Shown piece after piece: positions 50,214 through 58,321 of a stretch of DNA of 64,000 nt; positions within the stretch are counted from its first letter, which is position 1, and each line of letters opens with the position of its first letter. Where the stretch lies: the NCBI RefSeq assembly GCF_000725345.1, contig NZ_CP008852.1, positions 1,951,693-2,015,692 of the forward strand. Reading direction: 5' to 3'. The stretch comes from Pelosinus sp. UFO1 (GTDB lineage Bacteria > Bacillota > Negativicutes > DSM-13327). The notes under the pieces were generated by a model. It ran no database searches, had not been told where the DNA came from, and worked only from the letters and a program-made list of their open reading frames with translations. The translations under genes and the position numbers were made by a program.

Positions 50214-52163
50214 TTGCATAAGAATAAAGCATATCTGAATTGTTTGCAGCGAGAGCAAGCGCAAGAATTGTGGTATCAAAAATTAACAGAGTGTGGTTTT
50301 TTCAAAAATCTTCCTAGGGAAACTATATTGGTAGGAGATGCAAGAGGGAGAGTGACAGCTAGTTCTATTTACGCAAAACAATCTGTACCTCATTATAATG
50401 GTGCAGCTATGGATGGAATTGCTGTTTGGGCGTCAGATACTTTTGGTGCCCAGGAGAATGAACCGAAACGTCTTACGCTACTTACTGAAGAACAAACTTT
50501 TTTATCTGACTGTTGTTATGTAGTTGATACTGGGGATCTAATGCCACTAGGTACAAATGCAGTGGTAATGGTGGAAGATGTATACTTTGTAGATGGTGGG
50601 GCGGAAATTATTGCAGCCGTAGCACCGTGGCAGCATGTACGCATTATTGGTGAGGATATTGTTGCGAATGAATTAGTACTACCTGAGCACCACGTAATTT
50701 CGCCTGTTGATATTGCAGCCCTATTAGCTGCAGGAGTAGAAAAAATCGAAGTTTTGAGTAAACCTAAAGTAGCTGTAATTCCAACTGGTGATGAAATTGT
50801 TGCTACGTGTAAAGAATTAAAACCTGGTGTCATTTTAGATGTTAATTCTCATATGCTTTCTGCGGCAGTAGCCGAATGGGGAGGCGAGCCAGTTCGGATG
50901 AATATTGTTAAAGATAATATTCATGGAATTAAAAGAGCAATTTTCGCTAGCTTACAAGTTAATGATATGGTTATTGTAAATGCTGGTACCTCTGCAGGCA
51001 GGGAAGACTATACTTCGACAGTTCTATCCGAGCTAGGAGAAGTGTTAGTGCATGGTGTGGCAATAAAGCCAGGAAAGCCAGTTATCCTAGCAATCTGTCA
51101 AGGAAAACCGGTGATTGGTTTACCGGGATATCCTGTGTCCGCCATGTTAACAGCTGAGTTATTTATTCGGAATATTTTAGTTGCAAGGCAAAAACTGCCA
51201 CCATACGAAGAGGATAAAATAGAGGCAGCATTAGTTAAGCAAGTAGCTTCTACTCTTGGTGTGGAAGAATACGTAAGGGTATCGGTTGGAAATGTACAAG
51301 GCAAAATGGTGGCTGCACCTCTAAGCCGTGGCGCAGGCTTAATATCTTCATTGACTAAAGCACAAGGTATAATTCGTGTTGGACAAGGTAATTTAGGAAT
51401 AGCAGCAGGGACTGTGTTGCCTGTAAACCTATTACACAAAGCAAAACCAGCCAATACAATTCTAGCAGTTGGCAGTCATGATTTGGCCTTAGAATTATTA
51501 GGTGTTTTTTTGAGACGACGTAAGGAAAGTGTATATTTATCATGCGCTAATGTTGGGAGCATGGGAGGAATTATGGCAATCGCTAATAATGAAGCCCATA
51601 TTGCAGGGATTCATTTGCTAGATGAAGCAACTGGGCAATACAATATGGCTCAAATGGAAAAATACTTGCCCAATAAAAATTTGCATTTAGTTCATTTTGC
51701 TATGCGGCAGCAAGGGCTCATGGTTTTACCGAATAATCCAAAAGGGATAGAAGGATTAAAAGATTTGACAAGGCCTGAAATTACTTATATCAATCGACAA
51801 CGTGGCTCGGGTACAAGAATGTTACTTGATTATGAGCTCAAAAAAAGTACAATTCAGTCCAGTCAAATACGTGGATATGAAAAAGAGGTAGGAACCCATA
51901 TGGCTGTGGCAGCTTCGGTGATAGCAGGAGCAGCAGATACTGGGCTCGGTGTTCAGGCAGCAGCGCACGCTTTAGGGCTAGATTTTATACCTGTATCACA
52001 AGAACAATATGATTTGATTTTGAATTTTTCTACTGATGATGAACATATGAACATCATCATAGATATTTTACAGTCTCCAGAATTTCGCTATGAGGTGGAA
52101 TCCTTAGGTGGCTATGATCTACGCGATGCAGGAAAGCTAATTCACTTTTCTAAAGAAAATTAA
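50214..52163 (+). CDS. MoeA-type molybdopterin enzyme fused to a binding-protein-like domain
   Basis: A 649-residue two-part protein. Residues 1-405 are a MoeA (VPHYNGAAMDGIAVWA, DTGDLMPLGTNAVVMVED, IPTGDEIV, VNAGTSAGREDYT, GVAIKPGKPV, GLPGYPVSA). Residues about 420-640 resemble a PBP-like domain (AVGSHDLALELLGVFL, RQRGSGTRMLLDYEL, GTHMAVAASVIAGAADTGLGVQ), of the type found in molybdate/tungstate sensing proteins and LysR effector domains. The fusion probably senses or delivers oxyanion or cofactor; that is inference from known fused MoeA proteins. TTG 50214 follows AAGGAGGAGGG. The tupABC genes come next, 89 bases on. Confidence 0.85.
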   Translation: MHKNKAYLNCLQREQAQELWYQKLTECGFFKNLPRETILVGDARGRVTASSIYAKQSVPHYNGAAMDGIAVWASDTFGAQENEPKRLTLLTEEQTFLSDCCYVVDTGDLMPLGTNAVVMVEDVYFVDGGAEIIAAVAPWQHVRIIGEDIVANELVLPEHHVISPVDIAALLAAGVEKIEVLSKPKVAVIPTGDEIVATCKELKPGVILDVNSHMLSAAVAEWGGEPVRMNIVKDNIHGIKRAIFASLQVNDMVIVNAGTSAGREDYTSTVLSELGEVLVHGVAIKPGKPVILAICQGKPVIGLPGYPVSAMLTAELFIRNILVARQKLPPYEEDKIEAALVKQVASTLGVEEYVRVSVGNVQGKMVAAPLSRGAGLISSLTKAQGIIRVGQGNLGIAAGTVLPVNLLHKAKPANTILAVGSHDLALELLGVFLRRRKESVYLSCANVGSMGGIMAIANNEAHIAGIHLLDEATGQYNMAQMEKYLPNKNLHLVHFAMRQQGLMVLPNNPKGIEGLKDLTRPEITYINRQRGSGTRMLLDYELKKSTIQSSQIRGYEKEVGTHMAVAASVIAGAADTGLGVQAAAHALGLDFIPVSQEQYDLILNFSTDDEHMNIIIDILQSPEFRYEVESLGGYDLRDAGKLIHFSKEN

Positions 52164-52252
52164 ACTTAGTGTAGCGAAACAGCTTCATCTACCGCGTTAT
52201 GCACTTATTCAAGGGCTAAATAATGAATTATATACAAAGTAGGAGGAATATG

Positions 52253-53125
52253 ATGCGTAAGTTTATCGGTGTTTGTTTACTTATTGTTACAACTATTTTT
52301 TTTATCGGGTGTGGAAATGCTCCATCAAAGACAGAGACGAATGCTGGGAAAACAATTGTAAATAAGGATGTAATATTGGCCACTACAACAAGTACACAAG
52401 ATAGTGGGTTGCTGGATATTCTAATTCCCGCTTTTGAGAGGAAAACGGGGTACAAAATAAAAACAATTGCTGTTGGCACTGGACAAGCGTTAGCCATGGG
52501 GGAAAAAGGCGAGGCTGATGTATTATTGGTCCATGCGCCAGCTGCAGAGAAAAAGGTAGTAGATAGTGGCGCAGCTATTCATCGTATTTTGGTAATGCAT
52601 AATGACTTTATCATCGTGGGGCCAACGAATGATATTGCACAGATGAAAGGGAAATCGGCTAAGGATGCCTTGACAGCAATTGGTAAGAAAGAAGCTGTGT
52701 TTGTATCTCGTGGTGATGATTCTGGAACAGATAAAATGGAAAAGAGTTTATGGAAATTAGTAGGGATCAAACCATCTGGAGCCTGGTATCAAGAAGCTGG
52801 TTCAGGAATGGGGCAAACTCTAAAAATTGCAGATGAAAAACAAGGTTATACCTTAAGTGATCGGGCTACTTATTTGGCACAAAAGAAAAATCTTTCTTCG
52901 CAAATTCTAGTAGAAGGCGATGCCACATTGCTTAATATTTATCACGTAATGGAAGTAAATCCAGAGAAATTTTCTAAAGTAAATAATGTAGGTGCTAAGG
53001 CATTTAGTGAATTTTTATTATCAAGTGAAGGTCAAGGGTTGATTGCAGGATTTGGTAAAGAGAAATTTGGACAGCCATTATTTTTTGCCGATGGTGGTAA
53101 AACAGAAAAGGATTTTGGGCTATAG
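52253..53125 (+). CDS. tupA: Tungstate ABC transporter substrate-binding lipoprotein
   Basis: A 290-residue binding protein with a lipoprotein signal (TTIFFIGCGN, Cys near 20). The ATTTSTQDSGLLD stretch after the linker is the oxyanion-binding signature of TupA; VGTGQALAMGEKGEADVLLVHAP, FVSRGDDSGTDKMEKSLW and GYTLSDRATYL complete the pattern. That group prefers tungstate strongly over molybdate (established for TupA), which hints that the formate dehydrogenase here is a tungsten enzyme. I start at ATG 52253 (AGGAGG six bases upstream); ATG 52250 is alternative. Confidence 0.92.
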   Translation: MRKFIGVCLLIVTTIFFIGCGNAPSKTETNAGKTIVNKDVILATTTSTQDSGLLDILIPAFERKTGYKIKTIAVGTGQALAMGEKGEADVLLVHAPAAEKKVVDSGAAIHRILVMHNDFIIVGPTNDIAQMKGKSAKDALTAIGKKEAVFVSRGDDSGTDKMEKSLWKLVGIKPSGAWYQEAGSGMGQTLKIADEKQGYTLSDRATYLAQKKNLSSQILVEGDATLLNIYHVMEVNPEKFSKVNNVGAKAFSEFLLSSEGQGLIAGFGKEKFGQPLFFADGGKTEKDFGL

Positions 53126-53134
53126 AGGAAATTT

Positions 53135-53833
53135 ATGGATATGATTGTCAAAGGATTGATCCAAGGATTGCAACTTCTGCTCAGTGGTGATAGTGAAGTC
53201 CTAGAGGTTGCAATTCTTACGATTAGAGTATCTGGTATAGCAACAGCCATAAGTGTACTAATAGGAATTCCTATAGGTTTGTGGTTAGCTTTAAAAGATT
53301 TCTATGGCAAGCAGGCCGTCAATAGTATCGTTAATTTTGGGATGGGGTTCCCGCCTGTAGTAGTTGGTTTAGTTGTTAGCTTATTTTTATGGCGCTATGG
53401 ACCTTTGGGAGAACTAAGTCTCATGTATACACCCTTAGCGATGGTTATAGCCCAAGCCATTATTGCGACTCCTATTGTGATTGGTTTGAGCTTTGCTGCT
53501 ATTGTTAGTCTTAATCCAAAACTGCGTTGGCAACTTATATCTCTAGGGGCTACTCGCTGGCAAGCAAGCTGGCTCTTGATTAAAGAGGCACGTCTAGGCT
53601 TAATGGCCGCTGTAATTGCTGGATTTGGTCGCGTGATTTCGGAAGTAGGGGCCTCTATGATGGTAGGGGGCAATATTAAGGGGCAAACAAGAGTGTTGAC
53701 GACAGCGACTGTTATGGAAGTGGGTAAGGGAAACTATGATTTGGCTTTAGCAATTAGTATGATTCTATTATTGATTGCGTATAGTATTGTAGTTATGTTG
53801 ACTTATTTGCAGCATAAGGGAAAGAGTGAATAA
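53135..53833 (+). CDS. tupB: Tungstate ABC transporter permease
   Basis: A 232-residue membrane protein with about five to six helices and the permease loop GATRWQASWLLIKEARLGLMA, matching TupB/ModB-type permeases (EAA-type loop near 140-165). GVNMGFPPVVVGL-like wording GMGFPPVVVGLV lies near the middle. AGAGGAAATTT precedes ATG 53135, nine bases after tupA. It forms the transmembrane channel for the tungstate importer. Confidence 0.92.
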   Translation: MDMIVKGLIQGLQLLLSGDSEVLEVAILTIRVSGIATAISVLIGIPIGLWLALKDFYGKQAVNSIVNFGMGFPPVVVGLVVSLFLWRYGPLGELSLMYTPLAMVIAQAIIATPIVIGLSFAAIVSLNPKLRWQLISLGATRWQASWLLIKEARLGLMAAVIAGFGRVISEVGASMMVGGNIKGQTRVLTTATVMEVGKGNYDLALAISMILLLIAYSIVVMLTYLQHKGKSE

Positions 53834-53835
53834 GG

Positions 53836-54909
53836 ATGAATGAGTGTATATTGGATATGCAGCACGTAAATGTGGATCGAAAAACACGTAAGAAAGTGCT
53901 AAATATTGATAATTTTCAAATGAAGCATGGTGAATTAGTAGCTGTAGTTGGGCCAAATGGTGCCGGTAAGAGTACTCTTTTACAAGTTATTAATCTATTG
54001 CATTCTTACCAAGGAAAAATACAGTTATTTGGGAAAGATAGCAATAAGGTGGATAAAACTACTTTACGTCGCCAATGTGCCATGGTATTTCAAGATGCAT
54101 TGCTCTTGAATGATACTGTATTTAACAATGTAGCCTTACCGCTAAAATTTCGTGGGATGGCGACAAGTGAAATAAGGCAGAGCGTGTACCAGGCATTAGC
54201 CGATTTTCGTTGTGATCATTTGGCAAATAGGCCGGCTCGTTCTTTGTCTGGAGGGGAAGCTCAGCGAGTTTCTATTGCCCGTGCCTTAGTAACCCTTCCA
54301 ACACTGTTACTATTAGATGAACCTTTTGCCTCTTTAGATAAGGCCACACGTGAAGAGATGATAGGAGAGATAAGACAACTAGTTGAGCGAAAAGGAATAT
54401 CTGTACTATTGGTTAGCCATGATTTTACAGATGTGCTGCAATTTGCTGAACGGGTAATTGTAATGTTTGCTGGTAGTATTGTACAAGATAACAAACCAGA
54501 GGTTATACTTCGTAGGCCGATTAATCAACAAGTAGCAAAATTGGTAGGCATGGATAATATTATTCCTTGTCACATAGAAATGAATGATCAAAACAGATTA
54601 ATAAAATTGACCAATGGAACTTGTTTCGCCCTTTATGGGGAAGTTAAGGATTCTGTCACAGCGTGCTGCCTGCCTGGGGATTCTCTTTATCTTTGCGAAG
54701 GAAATTTTCCGGGGCAGCAGGAGCAGTGGATTGAATTAGAAGGAGTAGTAGAACGAATCATACCAGGATTAGGAGCGTATCAGGTCATTGTCAAAATAGG
54801 CAAAGATAATGTAACAGCCAGATTGCCTCGCAGTCATATTACGAGCAATCTTCATATTCACGATAAAATTAAATTAACATTCGATCCAGCTGAAGTGCAT
54901 TTGATTTAG
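53836..54909 (+). CDS. tupC: Tungstate ABC transporter ATP-binding protein with C-terminal regulatory domain
   Basis: A 357-residue ATPase. The NBD (about 1-230) has Walker A GPNGAGKST near 37, Q-loop CAMVFQDALLL, signature LSGGEAQRVSIARAL and Walker B LLLDEPFASLD. The C-terminal 120 residues contain TOBE-like repeats (about 245-350; GVVERIIPGLGAYQVIVKIG), which in ModC-type proteins bind oxyanion and give feedback inhibition. TupC proteins often lack it, so feedback by tungstate is plausible. It overlaps no gene; the start is two bases after tupB stop. The operon ends in a 25-bp perfect stem. Confidence 0.9.
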   Translation: MNECILDMQHVNVDRKTRKKVLNIDNFQMKHGELVAVVGPNGAGKSTLLQVINLLHSYQGKIQLFGKDSNKVDKTTLRRQCAMVFQDALLLNDTVFNNVALPLKFRGMATSEIRQSVYQALADFRCDHLANRPARSLSGGEAQRVSIARALVTLPTLLLLDEPFASLDKATREEMIGEIRQLVERKGISVLLVSHDFTDVLQFAERVIVMFAGSIVQDNKPEVILRRPINQQVAKLVGMDNIIPCHIEMNDQNRLIKLTNGTCFALYGEVKDSVTACCLPGDSLYLCEGNFPGQQEQWIELEGVVERIIPGLGAYQVIVKIGKDNVTARLPRSHITSNLHIHDKIKLTFDPAEVHLI

Positions 54910-54910
54910 A

Positions 54911-54963
54911 AGAGAGTACAAAAATACCCAAGTTATTTTAACTTGGGTATTTTTGTACTCTCT
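54911..54963. terminator. Long perfect-stem terminator between convergent genes
   Basis: A 25-bp perfect stem (arms 54911-54935 and 54939-54963; inner CCCAAGTTA/TAACTTGGG) with a 3-base loop. It contains A- and T-runs that allow termination on both strands: tupC from the left and nudC from the right. Confidence 0.85.
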
Positions 54964-55758
54964 TTAAGCTGGGTTATGTTGATGGTTTTCCACGAACCAG
55001 TCAATTAATTTTCTCGCTACGCTAAGTTTGTCGGGTATATCTGGGAGATTATGTGCAGAAAACCAACCAGCATCAACGATTTCTTGATTATCAATGGTTA
55101 TTTCTTCGGTTGAACATTGAGCGGTAAACGCAATCATAAGAGAGTCAGGGAAAGGCCATGGTTGGTTACCGAAATAGCTGATAGAATGTACTTCTACACC
55201 AACTTCCTCTTTTAATTCCCGTTGTACGCAGTCTTCTAGTGATTCTCCTGGCTCAACAAATCCGGCAATAACGCTATAACGATTGGGTGGGAATCGATTG
55301 GAGCGTGCCAGGAGAATTTGGTTATCCTTAATGACAGCAACGATAATGGCTGGAGAAATACGAGGATATACAATATGACCACATTGTACACATTTCATAG
55401 CCAGTTCATCGGTAGATACCGTCATTGTGCTCCCACAACAACCACAAAATTTACTTGTTCTCATCCAATTAGTAATGTGAAAAGCCCGACAAGCAAACCA
55501 AAAACATTCTTCTTCCATATTTCCGTAAAGCTGTCTTACTTTCTTTAATGAAAACCCGACAGTAGGTATGCTTTCGTTATCTAAAGTTGCAACATAGCAT
55601 TCCATTCCGTGAAGCGTACCTATGCACTGGGCATTAGTGGGCTGTAACTGTACTGTTGTTAGATCCGATGTGGTTAAAATAGTTGTTAGACCTTCTTCTT
55701 CTTTAATAAGAAGGTCGTCATTATAAAATAAAAACCAGTAAGCGTTTATCAAAGTCAT
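54964..55758 (-). CDS. nudC: NAD(+) diphosphatase (Nudix) NudC
   Basis: A 264-residue Nudix hydrolase that cleaves NADH/NAD to NMNH plus AMP and removes NAD caps from RNA. A zinc ribbon (CGCCGSTM, then CVQCGH) near 105-130 precedes the Nudix box GFVEPGESLEDCVQRELKEE near 165 and the NudC-specific motif NQPWPFPDSLM. I start at ATG 55758 because AGGTGG lies eight bases upstream; ATG 55782 adds eight residues without a site. Monocistronic. Confidence 0.92.
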   Translation of the reverse strand: MTLINAYWFLFYNDDLLIKEEEGLTTILTTSDLTTVQLQPTNAQCIGTLHGMECYVATLDNESIPTVGFSLKKVRQLYGNMEEECFWFACRAFHITNWMRTSKFCGCCGSTMTVSTDELAMKCVQCGHIVYPRISPAIIVAVIKDNQILLARSNRFPPNRYSVIAGFVEPGESLEDCVQRELKEEVGVEVHSISYFGNQPWPFPDSLMIAFTAQCSTEEITIDNQEIVDAGWFSAHNLPDIPDKLSVARKLIDWFVENHQHNPA

Positions 55759-55911
55759 TTTATCTACCACCTTAGCATTCATTATAGAGTACAGGTATTA
55801 TACTATCACAAATTTCAATAAAATGGAGACGAAATTTTTGGCTAGTTTATTTCAGTATGATTCACTGGTATACTTAGGGATGGTAGTAGATTTTACTAAG
55901 GAGGGAATTGT

Positions 55912-57240
55912 ATGACAACCACTTTGTTAAAAAATGCTGTGATTGTGACAATGAATTCTAATCGTGAAATTGTACAGGGTGACATATTAATTGAAGATAC
56001 TTATATTAAAGACATTGGACAACTTGATGTAAAGGCAGATCGGATTATAGATGTAAAGGGCCAAATTATTATTCCAGGACTCATTCAAACCCATGTTCAC
56101 TTGTGCCAAACTCTATTTCGGGGCCAGGCGGATGATTTAGAACTAATGGATTGGTTAAAACTGCGTATATGGCCTTTGGAAGGTGCGCATGATTCTGAAT
56201 CTGTTTATTGGTCCGCTTTACTTGGCATTGGTGAGTTATTTCGCGGTGGGACGACAGCAATCATTGATATGGAGACAGTACACCATACGGAATCAGCCTT
56301 TCAGGCTATTTTGGATTCAGGAATAAGAGCAGTAAGCGGTAAGTGTATGATGGACAGTGGTAACTCTGTGCCTGCAAGTTTAATGGAGAATAGTAATGAT
56401 TCCTTGCAACAAAGTATTGATTTACTTGAAAAATGGCATAGAAAAGGGAATGGGCGATTACAGTACGCCTTTGCACCCCGTTTTGTAGTGTCTTGTACTG
56501 AAGGATTATTACTAGAAGTTGCTAAATTAGCGAAACAATATAAGGTTAAAGTACATACTCATGCTTCAGAAAACAAAGGAGAAATTGCTCTTGTTCAAGC
56601 GGAACGCAATATGCGCAATATTGTGTATCTGAATCATTTAGGTCTGGCGAATGAGGATTTAATTTTGGCCCACTGTATTTGGCTAGATGATGAAGAATTT
56701 TCTATTCTTGAAGGACAGAAGGTAAAAGTGGTTCATTGCCCGTCATGCAATCTTAAACTTGGATCAGGTATTGCAAGCATTCCAGAAATGCTAAAGAGAG
56801 GAATACATGTATCATTAGGGGCAGATGGTGCTCCATGTAATAATAATTTGGATCAATTTATCGAAATGCGCACAGCTGCTTTAATTCAAAAACCTATTTA
56901 TGGTCCTACTGCTATGCCGGCATGGCAAACATTCGAAATGGCTACTGTAGCAGGCGCTAAAGCTATGGGACTGGAAAAAGAAGTTGGTTCTTTAGAAATA
57001 GGCAAAAAAGCTGATATAGCTATAATTGATCTATGTAAATTACATTGTTCCCCTTGGGAAAGCAGTAATATATATGCACAATTAGTCTATCAGGCCAAAG
57101 CAAACGATGTAACATTGACTATGGTAGACGGCCAAATTGTATATGAAAAAGGTTGTTTGATGACAATGGATGAGGCGCAAGTTATTCAAAAATCAAATAT
57201 TGCAATAAAACGAGTTAGTGAGAGGGCTGGAGTTCTCTAA
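55912..57240 (+). CDS. 5'-deoxyadenosine deaminase / SAH deaminase-type amidohydrolase
   Basis: A 442-residue amidohydrolase with the mononuclear metal ligands in HVHLCQTLFRG near 62, VHTHASENKG near 215 and LAHCIWLDD near 245, and the catalytic Asp in SLGADGAPC near 304. The ADDLELMDWLKLRIWPLE stretch is typical of the DadD/MtaD group, which deaminates 5'-deoxyadenosine, methylthioadenosine or SAH, products of radical-SAM and methyl transfer. Related guanine or chloro-s-triazine deaminases are alternatives. TAAGGAGGGAATTGT precedes ATG 55912. It stands just before yqeB; a tie to purine use by the xdh genes is possible. Confidence 0.83.
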   Translation: MTTTLLKNAVIVTMNSNREIVQGDILIEDTYIKDIGQLDVKADRIIDVKGQIIIPGLIQTHVHLCQTLFRGQADDLELMDWLKLRIWPLEGAHDSESVYWSALLGIGELFRGGTTAIIDMETVHHTESAFQAILDSGIRAVSGKCMMDSGNSVPASLMENSNDSLQQSIDLLEKWHRKGNGRLQYAFAPRFVVSCTEGLLLEVAKLAKQYKVKVHTHASENKGEIALVQAERNMRNIVYLNHLGLANEDLILAHCIWLDDEEFSILEGQKVKVVHCPSCNLKLGSGIASIPEMLKRGIHVSLGADGAPCNNNLDQFIEMRTAALIQKPIYGPTAMPAWQTFEMATVAGAKAMGLEKEVGSLEIGKKADIAIIDLCKLHCSPWESSNIYAQLVYQAKANDVTLTMVDGQIVYEKGCLMTMDEAQVIQKSNIAIKRVSERAGVL

Positions 57241-57261
57241 TTTACATAAATTCATTTAGAA

Positions 57262-57294
57262 AGAAGTCATATCCTTTGGATATGGCTTTTCTCT
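57262..57294 (+). terminator. Rho-independent terminator
   Basis: AGTCATATCC pairs with GGATATGGCT around a TTT loop, followed by TTTCT, ending the deaminase gene. The gap 57295-57481 is AT-rich with no gene I can support; a 23-codon frame at 57356 has a weak site. Confidence 0.6.
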
Positions 57295-57481
57295 ATTAGA
57301 AAGGGAGTAGTATAATTATGTAATAGAGAATCATACGAAGGAAAAAAAGGTAATATGTGGAATAAGAGTTATAGTATCTATTTACTTAGTGACAACCTCA
57401 TAAGAGTTAGTATTTTTATCATTTGAAATTTTATACAAGTATTTTTATATTATGTTAATAATCAACGTAGGAGGTTTTGTT

Positions 57482-58279
57482 ATGAAGCGACTTATCGTAA
57501 TCAAGGGGGCTGGTGACATAGCGACAGGTATAGCTTGTCGCTTATTTCGTAGTGGGTTTCCTATAATTATGACTGAATTAGCACAGCCTACGGTCATTCG
57601 AAGAACCGTTGCTTTTGCGCAAGCTATTTTCTCAGGTCAGGTTATTGTAGAAAATGTTGTGGCTGTAAACACTTCAATGGAAAATTCTTTAGAAGTAGTT
57701 AAACAAGGGCAAATCCCTGTAGTAGTTGATCCACAAAGTAGCATTACGAATGTACTTAAACCGTGGGGAATTGTCGATGCTATATTGGCAAAAAAGAATC
57801 TTGGTACTCAAATAACTGATGCCCCTGCTGTAGTAGGAATAGGGCCTGGATTTACTGCTGGCCTTGATGTACATGCTGTCGTGGAAAGTATGCGAGGTCA
57901 TGATTTAGGTAGAGTTATTATAGAAGGAGAGGCTTTACCTGATACAGGAATACCTGGGGAAATCGGAGGTTATACCCGGGAACGAATTTTACGAGCTCCT
58001 TGCCAAGGGGTTTTTAAAGGTATTAGCAGAATTGGAGATTACGTAGTAGCAGGGGAAATTGTGGCTCACGTGAATAAAGAACCAGTTATTGCAGAAATTT
58101 CTGGTATCTTAAGGGGACTTATACAAGATGGCCTTACTGTTAAAGCAGGTATGAAAATTGGAGATATTGATGCTAGATGTGTACAACAACATTGTTTTTC
58201 TATTTCGGATAAAGCGCGAGCAATTGGCGGTGGCGTCTTAGAAGCTTTGATGCAATTAGAATTAGAAAAAAAGATGTAA
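57482..58279 (+). CDS. yqeB: Selenium-dependent molybdenum hydroxylase system protein YqeB
   Basis: A 265-residue protein of the YqeB (EF2563) family, found with yqeC, selD-like and Mo-hydroxylase genes, and thought to help make the selenium-containing cofactor of such enzymes. An N-terminal Rossmann-like loop reads KGAGDIATGIACRLFRSGFP, followed by AQPTVIRRTVAFAQAI. The C-terminal part contains GIPGEIGGYTRERILRAP and VNKEPVIAEISGILRGLIQDG. I start at ATG 57482 after AGGAGGTTTTGTT. It sits directly ahead of the activator and xdh genes, suggesting that XdhA uses a modified cofactor. Confidence 0.85.
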   Translation: MKRLIVIKGAGDIATGIACRLFRSGFPIIMTELAQPTVIRRTVAFAQAIFSGQVIVENVVAVNTSMENSLEVVKQGQIPVVVDPQSSITNVLKPWGIVDAILAKKNLGTQITDAPAVVGIGPGFTAGLDVHAVVESMRGHDLGRVIIEGEALPDTGIPGEIGGYTRERILRAPCQGVFKGISRIGDYVVAGEIVAHVNKEPVIAEISGILRGLIQDGLTVKAGMKIGDIDARCVQQHCFSISDKARAIGGGVLEALMQLELEKKM

Positions 58280-58321
58280 TGATAAAAGGGGCAGAGAAAT
58301 GAATAATGGGGGCAGGCTGTT

